From contig NZ_CP048815.1 of NCBI RefSeq assembly GCF_010977555.1, positions 2,906,501-2,970,500 of the forward strand: a DNA stretch of 64,000 bases, read 5' to 3'. The translations under genes were made by a program, and so were the position numbers. The stretch comes from Caulobacter rhizosphaerae (lineage in GTDB: Bacteria > Pseudomonadota > Alphaproteobacteria > Caulobacterales > Caulobacteraceae). Position 1 is the stretch's first letter. Each line of letters begins with the position of its first letter. A model generated the notes under the pieces. The model was not told where the DNA came from, ran no database searches, and worked only from the letters and a program-made list of their open reading frames with translations. Shown here piece by piece: positions 8,231-17,389 of this stretch.

Positions 8231-11200
8231 TTGGGATCCACGGGCATCGGCCGCACACAGGCCAGGCATCGCCTCCTTCTGGCGCTCCTCGGCGCTTCAG
8301 CTCTGATGGTCGAGCCTCGCGTGGCGCTGTCCGCGCCCGCCGGCGACGACCTGGCCGCCGGCTTCACCGCCCCACCCAACAGCGCCAAGCCTCGCGTCTG
8401 GTGGCACTGGATGAGCGGTAATGTCTCGTCAGAAGGGGCCCGCCTCGACCTGGACTGGATGGGGCGGATCGGCGTCGGCGGCGTCCACGCCTTCTCCGGC
8501 GGCAAGCTTCCCGAGCCGATCGTCGTCGACAAGCCCATCCCGTTCATGTCGCCCGAATGGCGCGCCATCTTCCGCCAGGCGGTGACCCAGGCCCGCGCGG
8601 CCGACATGGAGGTCGGCATCGCCGGCTCCCCCGGTTGGAGCGAGACCGGCGGCCCATGGGTGCCGCCCGCCGACGCGATGAAGAAGTACGTCTGGAGCGA
8701 GACCACTGTCGACGGCGGCGCGACCGCTCCGCTGGCCCTCCCCGCCCCACCCCGGGCGAGCGGCGGCTTCCAGGGCGCCAAGACCGGCAAATCCCCGGTC
8801 GAGGTCTATGACGACGCGGCGGTGTTCGCCTATCCGACCCCGCCGCTGGAGGTCGCCCTGGCCGCGCCGCGGTGGAGCACTCAGGCGGGCCCCGCCACCT
8901 CGGCTGAGACGGTCCCGGGTGCTCCGGCCGAGGGCCTGTCGCTGAAGCTGGCGCCCGCCCAGGGCGAAACCGAGGCCTGGCTGGAAGCGCGGTTTCCCGG
9001 CGCGGTGCCCCTGGGCGCGGTCTCGCTCAGCGTCCAATTCGGCGCCAAGGTCGTGATCGAGGCCGAGGCCGCGCCGGGGGTCTTCAAAGCCGTGGGCGAA
9101 GGCGTCGTCGAGGCCACCAGCGGCCCGCTGGCGCACGGCGCGCCGCAGCAGACGATCGCCTTCTCGCCGGTGAGCACCCAGCGACTGCGCCTGCGCTTCA
9201 CCCCGCCGCCCGAGGACTTCCAGCCGCCCGTCGCCAAGGTGATGGGGCGCCCCAAGCAGGTCAGCTTCGCTCTCTCGCGCCTGGCTCTGCAGACCGGGGC
9301 GCGGATCAACGGCTTCGAAGCCAAGGCCGGTTTTTCGCCCAGCGTGCACGAAGACGGGCCGCCAGCAACAATCCCGGCCGGGGCGCTGATCGATCCGGCC
9401 AAGGTCGTGGACCTGACGGGCAAGCTCCGTCCCGACGGGACGCTGGACTGGGCTCCGCCGAAGGGGCGCTGGACGATCGTCCGGCTAGGCTGGTCTCTGA
9501 CCGGCGCGGTCAACGCCCCGGCCGAGCCGAGCGCCACGGGTCTTGAGGTCGACAAGCTCGACGCCGCCGCCGTCGGCCGCTACCTCGACCACTATCTGGA
9601 CCTCTACCAGCAGGCCAGTGGCGACACCCTGGGGTCCAAGGGCGTGCAGACCCTGCTCACCGACAGTTGGGAAGCGGGGGTGCAGAATTGGACGCCGGCC
9701 ATGCTGGCGCAATTCCGCGCCCGGCGAGGCTATGATCCGACGCCGTGGCTTCCGGTGCTGACCGGCCGGATGGTTCAGAGCGCCGACGCGTCCGAGCGTT
9801 TCCTGTTCGACTTTCGCCAGACCTTGAAGGACCTGGTGGTCGACAACCACTATGCGGTGCTGTCCCAGGCGCTGAAGAGCCGGGGCATGGGCTATTACAC
9901 CGAAGTTCAGGGTGACTATCCGCGGGCCATCGTCGACGGCATGACGGCCAAGGCCCGCGCCGACATTCCCACCGCCGAGTTCTGGTACCGCCCCTGGTCC
10001 ACCGGTCCCGGCCAGCCGCCGCTCAAGGCCGACCTCGAGGAGGCCGCCTCCGCCGCCCACGTCTACGGCAAGCCGCTGGTCGCCGCCGAGGCCCTGACGG
10101 TGGCGGCCATGCAGGACCCGTGGTCGTTCTCGCCAGCCATGCTCAAGCCGGTCGCCGACGAGATCTTCGCACGTGGCGTCAACCGTATCCTGATGCACGA
10201 GTCGCACATGCAGCCGCTGGTCGACGCCAAGCCGGGGCTGGGCCTGTTCATCTTCGGCCAGTACTTCAATCGCAACGAGACCTGGGCCGAGCAGGCCGGG
10301 CCCTGGGTCAGCTATCTGAGCCGCACCTCGTACATGCTGCAGCAGGGCCGGTTCGTCGCCGACGTGGCCTATTTCTACGGCGAGGAGCGCAATCTCACCG
10401 AGCTGTTCAGGGACCGCGTCAACACCGACGTGCCCAAGGGCTACGCCTACGACTACATCAACCCCGAGGCGCTGCTGACCCTGCTGTCGGTCAAGGACGG
10501 ACGGCTGGTGACCCCCAGCGGCATGAGCTATCGCGTCCTCTTCCTGCCCGATACCGTCCAGCGGCTCAGCCTGCCTGCCCTGCGAAAGATCCGCGCCCTG
10601 GTCGCCGACGGGGCGGTGCTGGTCGCCAAGCGCCCGGTGGGCGGGCTGGGCATGGCCAGTCCGGACAGCGAGGTCGCCAAGCTCGCCGACGAGATTTGGG
10701 GCGACGGCGCGCCGGGCCGAAGCCTTGGCCAGGGCCGCGTCTATGCCGACCTGACCTCTGCCCTGGCGGCTGAGAAGGTCACGCCGGATGTGGTGTTCAC
10801 CGACACGGCGGCCGCCGCAGACCTCCTGACCCTGCACCGCCGCACCGCCGACGCAGACATCTATTTCGTCTCCAACCAGAGCACCGAACCGCGCATCCTC
10901 GACGCCGTCTTCCGGGTCGACGGCCACGCCCCGGAACTGTGGCGAGCCGAGACGGGCCGGCGAGAGGTTCTGGGTTACGAACAGACGGCGACCGGCGTCC
11001 GCACCCGGCTGGACCTGGCCGGGCATGACGCGGTCTTCGTGGTGTTCGACAAGCCCATGCGAGAGAAGGCCTGGACCGCGCCTCCGCGGCAGGCCAGCAC
11101 GCTCGCGACCCTGGAAGGGCCTTGGCGCGTCAGCTTCGAAGCCAGGCGGGGCGCCCCTGAAAACGCCGTGTTCGATAAGCTGATCTCCTGGCCGGAAGCG

Positions 11201-11599
11201 ACGGATCCTGGGATCAAATATTTCTCGGGCGTCGCGACCTATGAAAAGGACGTCCAGATCAAGCGGAGCTGGTTGAGGTCGAGCCGGCGCATCGAACTGG
11301 ACCTTGGCGAGGTCAAGGAGTTGGCGTCAGTGTCCGTCAACGGCAAGCTGGTCGCCACGGCTTGGCGCGCCCCCTACCGCGTCGACATCACCGACGCCCT
11401 GAAGCCCGGCAAGAACGCGCTGACGGTCGCGGTGGTGAACCTCTGGCCCAACCGGCTGATCGGCGACAGGCAGCCTGGCGCCAAGCCGGTCGCTTTCGCG
11501 CCGGTCTCGCCCTATCGCGCCGACTCGCCCCTGCTGCCGTCCGGCCTGCTTGGGCCGGTTCGGCTCACGGGTCTCCTAGTCGCCGGGCCGAGGCCATAG
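8231..11599 (+). CDS. GH106 alpha-L-rhamnosidase, exported
   Basis: 1122 residues from TTG 8231, chosen because GGGAGG lies five bases ahead and the product then opens with a signal peptide (HRLLLALLGASALMV ... ALSA); an upstream GTG at 8195 lacks a ribosome site. The GH106 hallmark KPRVWWHWMSGNVS comes right after the signal, followed by GRIGVGGVHAFSGG and PEWRAIFRQAVTQA. The length fits characterised GH106 enzymes such as Sphingomonas RhaM (about 1,100 residues). The C-terminal GH2-like beta-sandwich is visible (LDLGEVKELASVSVNGKLVA, NLWPNRLIGDRQ). It removes terminal alpha-L-rhamnose from plant polysaccharides or flavonoid and saponin glycosides. It is the anchor enzyme of glycan island A. 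Confidence 0.93.
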   Translation: MGSTGIGRTQARHRLLLALLGASALMVEPRVALSAPAGDDLAAGFTAPPNSAKPRVWWHWMSGNVSSEGARLDLDWMGRIGVGGVHAFSGGKLPEPIVVDKPIPFMSPEWRAIFRQAVTQARAADMEVGIAGSPGWSETGGPWVPPADAMKKYVWSETTVDGGATAPLALPAPPRASGGFQGAKTGKSPVEVYDDAAVFAYPTPPLEVALAAPRWSTQAGPATSAETVPGAPAEGLSLKLAPAQGETEAWLEARFPGAVPLGAVSLSVQFGAKVVIEAEAAPGVFKAVGEGVVEATSGPLAHGAPQQTIAFSPVSTQRLRLRFTPPPEDFQPPVAKVMGRPKQVSFALSRLALQTGARINGFEAKAGFSPSVHEDGPPATIPAGALIDPAKVVDLTGKLRPDGTLDWAPPKGRWTIVRLGWSLTGAVNAPAEPSATGLEVDKLDAAAVGRYLDHYLDLYQQASGDTLGSKGVQTLLTDSWEAGVQNWTPAMLAQFRARRGYDPTPWLPVLTGRMVQSADASERFLFDFRQTLKDLVVDNHYAVLSQALKSRGMGYYTEVQGDYPRAIVDGMTAKARADIPTAEFWYRPWSTGPGQPPLKADLEEAASAAHVYGKPLVAAEALTVAAMQDPWSFSPAMLKPVADEIFARGVNRILMHESHMQPLVDAKPGLGLFIFGQYFNRNETWAEQAGPWVSYLSRTSYMLQQGRFVADVAYFYGEERNLTELFRDRVNTDVPKGYAYDYINPEALLTLLSVKDGRLVTPSGMSYRVLFLPDTVQRLSLPALRKIRALVADGAVLVAKRPVGGLGMASPDSEVAKLADEIWGDGAPGRSLGQGRVYADLTSALAAEKVTPDVVFTDTAAAADLLTLHRRTADADIYFVSNQSTEPRILDAVFRVDGHAPELWRAETGRREVLGYEQTATGVRTRLDLAGHDAVFVVFDKPMREKAWTAPPRQASTLATLEGPWRVSFEARRGAPENAVFDKLISWPEATDPGIKYFSGVATYEKDVQIKRSWLRSSRRIELDLGEVKELASVSVNGKLVATAWRAPYRVDITDALKPGKNALTVAVVNLWPNRLIGDRQPGAKPVAFAPVSPYRADSPLLPSGLLGPVRLTGLLVAGPRP

Positions 11600-11865
11600 A
11601 GAGAGGTCAGCGGTGGCGATGGCCGCGCTTTCCTCGCCTGTCGCCTGCTGATGGGCCCGCAACCGGCTACTCCGCAGCGCCTTGCACGTTCTCGCCTTCC
11701 AGCCGCGGGCGGCGACAGCTGGTCGTCCGTCCGCGACATCCCGGGCCGGAAGGATTCAAAGCGTGCCTCTCGCATTTTGCCCGGCGACGTAATCACGCTT
11801 CGCATTGAGCAATGGTTGCGGTACCATTGGTGAGACAAAAAAGCAATAAAACGTAGGGGGGGTCA
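11600..11865. promoter_or_regulatory. Intergenic region with an inverted repeat before the DUF1593 gene
   Basis: Contains CAATGGT-TGCGGT-ACCATTG (11810-11829, perfect 7-bp arms, 6-bp spacer), then an A-rich stretch and TAGGGGGGG just ahead of ATG 11866. The repeat sits where an operator would be expected for the DUF1593 gene. Confidence 0.4.
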
Positions 11866-11958
11866 ATGATTAGCGGCTGCTGCACTCGCAAGTGCTCGTC
11901 AGGCCTTGGTGAGCGCCAAATCCAAAAACCAACGCGCAGCGGCCAAATGAAAGGCGCA

Positions 11959-13461
11959 ATGAATTTATTCGCGATTGGGCGGGTGCGTGCGGCCGGCGCC
12001 CAAGCCGGCCAGGTCGGACAACGGGAGAAAGTCTCTCACAAACTGACGAGGCTGCTTGCGATCACCGCCACTCTCGCCGTCTTCGCCTGGCCCGCGGTCG
12101 CGCAGGCGCCGCTTCCAGCGCCGCCGGAGCGCCAGCGCATGATCGTGCTGAGCGACATCGAGGCCGATCCCGACGACACCCAATCCTTCGTGCGGCTCAT
12201 GCTCTACGCCAACCAGATCGACCTGGAAGGGCTGGTGGCCACGACATCGATCCACATGAAGACCTCGACGCATCCGGAGTCGATTCGCCGTATCATCCAG
12301 GCCTACGCCAAGGTCCGCCCGAACCTAGCCAAGCACGAGGCCGGCTTCCCGACGCCCGACCGGCTCGCCGCTCTCGTGAGCGAAGGGCAGTCCGGCTACG
12401 GCATGGCCGCGGTCGGGACGGGCAAGGATACGGCCGGGTCGCGGCTGATCATCCAGGCGCTGGAGCGCGACGATCCGCGCCCGCTGTGGATTTCGGTGTG
12501 GGGCGGCGTCAACACGCTGGCCCAGGCCCTGTACACGATCCGTGAAACGCGCTCGCCCGAAACGGCGCGCCGTCTGATCGCCAAGCTGCGGGTCTATACA
12601 ATCTCGGACCAGGACGATGGCGGGCCCTGGATCCGCCGCACCTTTCCAGAGCTGTTTTACGTCGTCAGCCCCGGCGGCTATGGCGCGGGAACCTGGACCG
12701 GCATTCATACGGTCATCGACGGCGCCGACAACCGCATGGTCGGCAACAGTTGGCTGCGCGACAACATCCAGCAAGGCCATGGCCCCCTGGGAGCCCTCTA
12801 CCCCGATGTCTCCTATGGCATGGAAGGCGACACGCCGGCCTTCCTGTCGCTGATCCCCAACGGCCTGAGCAATCCCGAACACCCCGATTGGGGCGGATGG
12901 GGCGGCCGCTACGAGCTCTATACACCGGCCGTCGCCACCACCGATCCGAGCGGTTTCAGCGGGGTGACCATCGAGCCGGAAACCCGGCCGATCTGGACCA
13001 ACGCGATCGATACGTTCATGCCGCAAGTCGCCCAGGACTTTGGCCGCGCTCACACTTCGGTGGAGCGATCCAAGGACTTTCGCGCCGGGATCTGGCGCTG
13101 GCGCGATGATCTGCAGAACGACTTCGCCGCGCGGATGGACTGGACGACGCGGCCGTTCGCGCAGGCCAATCACCCGCCGGAGGTTCGGCTCGCTCATCCT
13201 GATCGATTGACCGTGAAATCGGGCCAGCGGTTCGTCTTGAGCGCGGTCGACAGCACCGATCCCGATGGCGACAGCCTGAGCTTCCAGTGGCTGCACTATC
13301 AGGAGGTCGGCCACTGGCAGTCGGCGATACCCAATGGCATCGCCGCGAACATTCATACGGTCGATTTCACCGCGCCCACCGTCACCGCGCCGCGTGAGGC
13401 CCACTTCATCGTTCGGGTGACCGACAAGGGCGCCCCCCCCTCACTCGCTACAAGCGGGTGA
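11959..13461 (+). CDS. DUF1593 (nucleoside-hydrolase-like) exported protein, 3' frameshift
   Basis: The start is uncertain. ATG 11959 gives a signal peptide (KLTRLLAITATLAVFAWPA) with a long n-region; ATG 11866 has the better G-rich ribosome site but adds 31 odd residues. The catalytic-like N-domain begins MIVLSDIEADPDDTQS, a metal-binding DxDPDD-type loop of the nucleoside-hydrolase fold, followed by WISVWGGVNTLAQAL and PGGYGAGTWTG. An Ig-like C-domain begins near RLAHPDRLTVKSG. The frame breaks in a run of eight C (13433-13440): one more C would restore PPLTRYKRVIVTITP and a stop at 13479-13481. Family members occur in polysaccharide-use clusters and the activity is uncertain. Functional only if the indel is an artefact or the tail is dispensable. 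Confidence 0.82.
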   Translation: MNLFAIGRVRAAGAQAGQVGQREKVSHKLTRLLAITATLAVFAWPAVAQAPLPAPPERQRMIVLSDIEADPDDTQSFVRLMLYANQIDLEGLVATTSIHMKTSTHPESIRRIIQAYAKVRPNLAKHEAGFPTPDRLAALVSEGQSGYGMAAVGTGKDTAGSRLIIQALERDDPRPLWISVWGGVNTLAQALYTIRETRSPETARRLIAKLRVYTISDQDDGGPWIRRTFPELFYVVSPGGYGAGTWTGIHTVIDGADNRMVGNSWLRDNIQQGHGPLGALYPDVSYGMEGDTPAFLSLIPNGLSNPEHPDWGGWGGRYELYTPAVATTDPSGFSGVTIEPETRPIWTNAIDTFMPQVAQDFGRAHTSVERSKDFRAGIWRWRDDLQNDFAARMDWTTRPFAQANHPPEVRLAHPDRLTVKSGQRFVLSAVDSTDPDGDSLSFQWLHYQEVGHWQSAIPNGIAANIHTVDFTAPTVTAPREAHFIVRVTDKGAPPSLATSG

Positions 13462-13637
13462 TCGTCACCATCACCCCCTGAGCCGATGGCGCCTTGGATC
13501 TTCGTCACACCCTTAAGATCGTCCCGCCAAAAGGACCAACGCCTTCCGTTTCTCAGACCCCGCCGCCTGGCCAAGAGGCTTGCGCCGCCGCGCGACGCTC
13601 GTCGGCGACTATCACCTGGGCTGGGACGCTGCAGCCG

Positions 13638-15167
13638 CTATTGAAAGACCGAGAAATCCGGCAGCGGATGGGCCTGAAGTTCGGCGTCGCCGCCGATCGG
13701 CCGTATGGAGGCGTTCGAGCCGTCGAACGCCGGCCAGGCGGGTAGTCCCTCGCCTGCCGGGCTTCCGGTTCGCGCGAACCGGATCACGGTGTCGGCCAGT
13801 TGGTTCGCCAGCCGTCGATCCTCCGCGGTCCAGGCCCGGGGATCCACGGCGAGATTGTCGAGCAGGTATTGGATTTCAACGCCGTGGCCAGCGCCGCAGC
13901 CCCACGAACACGGGGTCGGCGGTTCCGCGGGACGGTGGGCGAAGTAGTAGACGTAGGACTTGGAGCGGCCGTACCTAGCTTGCAGGGCGGCCCAACGGAC
14001 CATTCGCCAGCCCCACCAGTCGTTGGTCAGTTGGTTGATCGAGGCGAGAGCCTGCACGTCGGTGGCGCCAGGATAGGCGGCCAGCATGCGATCGGACGGC
14101 GGATGGCCCAGGAGTTTGGCCATCTGGTCTCGTCGCCCGGCGGCTGTCGACGCGCTGGCGTCCAGGTAGAACGCCGTCAGGTCCGTGCCCTCCTCGGCTG
14201 TCCAGCCCACCAGCAGGGGCACGTCGTTTTGGTCATGGTTGCGGTAGGTGGTGGTCAAGTCGGCGCGCAGCAGATGGCCGTCGACATGAACCCGCGGCGA
14301 CCAGGCCTGCTTCTGCAAGTCCGAGACGCTCAGCCGGCGCAGGTCCGCCAGGCGTTCGGCCCCGACCGCCTTGGCGAAGGCCAGACCCTTGGCCTCGGCG
14401 GCGGGCGTTCGATCGAAGCGGTGATCGTCCTGTGGACTGATCGGCATCGCATCATTGCCGCTCTCGGCGATGGCGCGCTGGAACAGGCCCTTGGCCAGGG
14501 GCGAGGCCACGAGCACCGCCACCGATTCCCCGCCCGAGGAATTGCCCATGATCGTCACCCGGTCGGAATCGCCGCCGAAGGCCGCGATGTTGGCGCGGAC
14601 CCATCGCAGCGCCGCGATCTGGTCGAGAACGCCCTGGTTTCCGGACACATGCTGCGGCGACTCCGCGCTCAGTTCCGGCGAGGCATAGAAGCCGAATATG
14701 CCCAGGCGGTAGTTGAGGGTGACCACGACGGCCCCGCGCCGAGCCAGGTTGGCGCCGTTTTGCACGGGCACGGCGGCGGCGCCGCTGTCCATCGCCCCAC
14801 CGTGGATCCAGACGATGACCGGCAGATCCTTGGCTTTTGCCGGCGCCCACAGGTTCAGGTACAGGCAGTCTTCGCTCTTTGGGTTGGGAATCCAGGTCGC
14901 CGTCTGCGCGCAGGCGGGGGAGAAGTCGCGCGCCGACCTTTCGCCGGCCCACGGGACGACAGGTTGCGGGGCCCGCCAGCGAAGATCGCCGACCGGCGGC
15001 GCCGCGAACGGAACGCCGAAATATTCGTTCAGAGGACCGTCCACCGAGCCCACGATCGCGCCGCCGGACACCTTAACGGGACGGGTGGTCGGCGCGGCCT
15101 GGCTGGCGTGAGACAGCAACAGGCTCAGAACGGCCGCGGCGACGGCCCTGGTCGGCAAACAGTTCAC
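13638..15167 (-). CDS. Type-B carboxylesterase (CE10-like), exported
   Basis: 509 residues from GTG 15167 (GGGGGAG seven bases ahead), giving the signal peptide MNCLPTRAVAAAVLSLLLSH...SQA. Carboxylesterase B features: EDCLYLNLWAP, VIVWIHGGAM (oxyanion hole), GNQGVLDQIAALRWV, and the nucleophile elbow GNSSGGES with Ser at about 210, where most relatives read GESAGG. Charge-relay candidates are EEGTDL and GAGHGVEI. Hydrolyses esters such as acetyl or aromatic decorations on plant glycans, a sensible partner of the glycosidases here. Monocistronic by spacing. Confidence 0.92.
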   Translation of the reverse strand: MNCLPTRAVAAAVLSLLLSHASQAAPTTRPVKVSGGAIVGSVDGPLNEYFGVPFAAPPVGDLRWRAPQPVVPWAGERSARDFSPACAQTATWIPNPKSEDCLYLNLWAPAKAKDLPVIVWIHGGAMDSGAAAVPVQNGANLARRGAVVVTLNYRLGIFGFYASPELSAESPQHVSGNQGVLDQIAALRWVRANIAAFGGDSDRVTIMGNSSGGESVAVLVASPLAKGLFQRAIAESGNDAMPISPQDDHRFDRTPAAEAKGLAFAKAVGAERLADLRRLSVSDLQKQAWSPRVHVDGHLLRADLTTTYRNHDQNDVPLLVGWTAEEGTDLTAFYLDASASTAAGRRDQMAKLLGHPPSDRMLAAYPGATDVQALASINQLTNDWWGWRMVRWAALQARYGRSKSYVYYFAHRPAEPPTPCSWGCGAGHGVEIQYLLDNLAVDPRAWTAEDRRLANQLADTVIRFARTGSPAGEGLPAWPAFDGSNASIRPIGGDAELQAHPLPDFSVFQ

Positions 15168-15355
15168 GATTTCGCTCCCCCGCACGCCACCCCCTTGGCG
15201 CACCGACTCATCGGTTCAGAACCTCTATCGCGACTGGGCCAACCCGTCCTCAAGTTCACGCCCATCGAAGAACTTAGCCCTCCGTCGTCCCGAGAATGTG
15301 CGGAGCTCGGAAGATGGTCGGCACGGAGCTCGCCCAGCCCCTCCCGGCCTCAGGC

Positions 15356-15478
15356 TCAGTCGTTAAAGTCGGGCAGCGCCAATAGCGGCCCTTGGGTCAA
15401 CTGCAGCAACATGACCTTCGCCGAGGATGTCAAACGCCGCTTGACCAGGGCGCCATCCGTCCGAAGCAAGCCACCGCG
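15356..15478 (-). pseudogene. Possible C-terminal gene remnant (about 40 codons)
   Basis: On the minus strand a frame bounded by TGA on both sides reads GGLLRTDGALVKRRL, then TSSAKVMLLQLTQGPLLALP and DFND before the stop. It has the texture of a real protein tail (amphipathic pattern, natural terminus) but no credible start, and lies between the carboxylesterase and the TIM-barrel gene. I cannot name the parent family. A chance open frame is possible. Confidence 0.25.
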
Positions 15479-15492
15479 TCAGCAGAGGGTCC

Positions 15493-16404
15493 TCATCCTC
15501 GGTCAATTTCGCGATAGGCGGCGACCAGGCGCTCCTCGCCGGGACGTCCGGCCAGAGAATTGCCATGCTCCATGCCGATCACGCCCCCATAACGCCGGGA
15601 CTTCAACCACCGGACGATCGAGGTGTAGTTGATTTCGCCGGTGGTCGGCTCCTTGCGGCCTGGATTGTCGCCGAACTGCACATAGGCGACCTCGCTCCAG
15701 CAGGCCTCCAGCGTCGGGATCAGATTCCCGAACTGAATTTGCGCATGGTAGAGGTCGGCGAGGACCTTCACGGCCGGACTGTTCAAGGCGCGTGCGATCG
15801 CGAAACCCTGCGGGATCGTTTGCATGTAGACGTTGGGATGGTCGATGCGAGTGTTCAGCGGCTCCATCACCATGACCAAGCCTTGTGGAGCCACGATGTC
15901 GTTCGCTCGGCGCATCACGTCGATGATGCGCGCCGTTTGGATATCCAGCGGCGTCTTGGGATCCAAGAACCCGGTGACCACCGTCATGCACCTGGCGTTC
16001 AGCCGCTTGGCCACGTCGACGGACGCACGGATGTCGGCCAGGAACGCGCCCCGCTCGGCGTCATCGGGGCCGCCGAGCACGGGCCGGAACTGAGCCCACT
16101 TGGGCATGCTGGCGACGAAGACCCCCATCGTCATGCCGCGTTGCTCGAGCGCCCGCGCCATTCGCTCCTGTTCTTCCACAGGACGGTCGCGGGCCTGGTT
16201 GTCCTCCCAGGCGGTGAACCCCTGGTCCGCCGCAAAGGCGATCTGCTCGATCAGTCCGCCGCGGCTGGCGAAGCTGCCCTCATGGGGTGCGAAGGCGAGC
16301 GAAAAGCGCGCCGCGTTCGACCCGCCGCCCTGGGCGGCGGCCAGCCCCGGCGCCAGGAAGGCGGCGGCGCCCGCCGCAAGCATGGTCCGACGACGAATGA
16401 TCAT
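15493..16404 (-). CDS. Exported sugar-isomerase-like TIM barrel (hydroxypyruvate isomerase/xylose isomerase-like family)
   Basis: 303 residues from ATG 16404 (GGGAG six bases ahead). Tat-like signal MIIRRRTMLAAGAAAFLAPG. The AP-endonuclease-2/xylose isomerase-like barrel shows the usual metal ligands in order: Glu in VMVMEPLNT, Asp/His in VLADLYHAQIQ, and Glu in GVIGMEHGNS, with GFLDPK and YVQFGDNPGR before it. This matches hydroxypyruvate isomerase-like epimerases. An exported form suggests periplasmic sugar or sugar-acid processing tied to the glycosidases. The reaction is not certain. Confidence 0.85.
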   Translation of the reverse strand: MIIRRRTMLAAGAAAFLAPGLAAAQGGGSNAARFSLAFAPHEGSFASRGGLIEQIAFAADQGFTAWEDNQARDRPVEEQERMARALEQRGMTMGVFVASMPKWAQFRPVLGGPDDAERGAFLADIRASVDVAKRLNARCMTVVTGFLDPKTPLDIQTARIIDVMRRANDIVAPQGLVMVMEPLNTRIDHPNVYMQTIPQGFAIARALNSPAVKVLADLYHAQIQFGNLIPTLEACWSEVAYVQFGDNPGRKEPTTGEINYTSIVRWLKSRRYGGVIGMEHGNSLAGRPGEERLVAAYREIDRG

Positions 16405-16522
16405 TTCCGGCTCCCAGCTAGGCGGCGATCGCGCCAGCAAAAGCCATCACACGCCACCCGCTGATCAACAATAGACGCCGAGAGGCCTGGCTCTTCAGCT
16501 CGATCCGAATCTCAGACGCGCA

Positions 16523-17275
16523 CTAGCTGCGGCTTGAACTCAGGATAGGTTGATCGCCCCACTGGTCGGGGTCGTGGCCGTAGATCATGAGGGTTTCAGG
16601 ACCACACCGCGCAGTCAGTGCGTCCAGAGACTTGTTCATCGCCGGACTATCAAAATGGGCGGGGAAGCGGCGTGTCCGCGCGGTCTCGCAATTGTAGCAA
16701 GCATCCGCCACCAGGATGTGGTCTCCATCATCGCTGCGCACGTGCATCGACTGGTGCCCCGGCGTGTGGCCAAAGCTCGGCAGAATAGTCACCGCCCCGT
16801 CCCCAAACAGGTCATGCTCGCCGTCGATTTGAAGCAAGGAGTGGCCGAGGTCGGAGAACCGACGCGGCAGGAAGTAGCGTGCGGAAAGGTCGTCGTCGCG
16901 GCCAGCCTGCCACTCTCTAGCCTGCACGACGATCGTCGCATTGGGGAGTTCGCTCAGGCCGCCGGTATGGTCAAAATGCAAGTGCGAGAGCACGGCGAAC
17001 CGAACCGCCGCGGGATCGATGTCCAACCGTTCGAGGGCGCGCGTAACGGTTTCCTCAGGCGAGAGGCTGACGTCCATGTCCTGCGTACGCAGTCGGCGTC
17101 GATAGGGATCATCGGCGTGCACCAGGTCTCGATGCAGGCCGCAGTCGAACACGGCGACTCCTTCTGGATGATCCACAACATAAAAGGGGATCGGCACGGC
17201 CACGCGGTCCGCCGACATTCCCATGCCTGCGCCTGAACTGTGGAACTGACCGCAGACGCAGCCGAACAGCCTCAT
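16523..17275 (-). CDS. N-acyl-homoserine-lactonase-like metallo-beta-lactamase fold hydrolase
   Basis: 250 residues, no signal peptide. It carries the complete dinuclear zinc set of the MBL lactonases: SHLHFDHTGG (His98, His100, Asp102, His103), FGHTPGHQS, the bridging Asp in ILVADACY, and the late His in MIYGHDPDQW. Order and length match the AttM/BlcC/AiiB lactonase group. Expected to open the lactone ring of acyl-homoserine lactones or related lactones such as gamma-butyrolactone in the cytoplasm. Monocistronic among glycan genes: it may quench quorum signals or open sugar lactones. Confidence 0.85.
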   Translation of the reverse strand: MRLFGCVCGQFHSSGAGMGMSADRVAVPIPFYVVDHPEGVAVFDCGLHRDLVHADDPYRRRLRTQDMDVSLSPEETVTRALERLDIDPAAVRFAVLSHLHFDHTGGLSELPNATIVVQAREWQAGRDDDLSARYFLPRRFSDLGHSLLQIDGEHDLFGDGAVTILPSFGHTPGHQSMHVRSDDGDHILVADACYNCETARTRRFPAHFDSPAMNKSLDALTARCGPETLMIYGHDPDQWGDQPILSSSRS

Positions 17276-17389
17276 TCTGACATTCCCCAGCTGCCAAGGC
17301 GTGACTATGCACGTCCGCTCCCTGCACCGCCATTTCCAACACTCGGAAACATGGCGGGCGGTGCAGTCCGAACCCCTACCGCTGGTTAG

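Noticed and set aside
13800..15632. 610-codon plus-strand frame
   Set aside because: Runs across the carboxylesterase, the intergenic region and the start of the next gene; composition is shadow-like.
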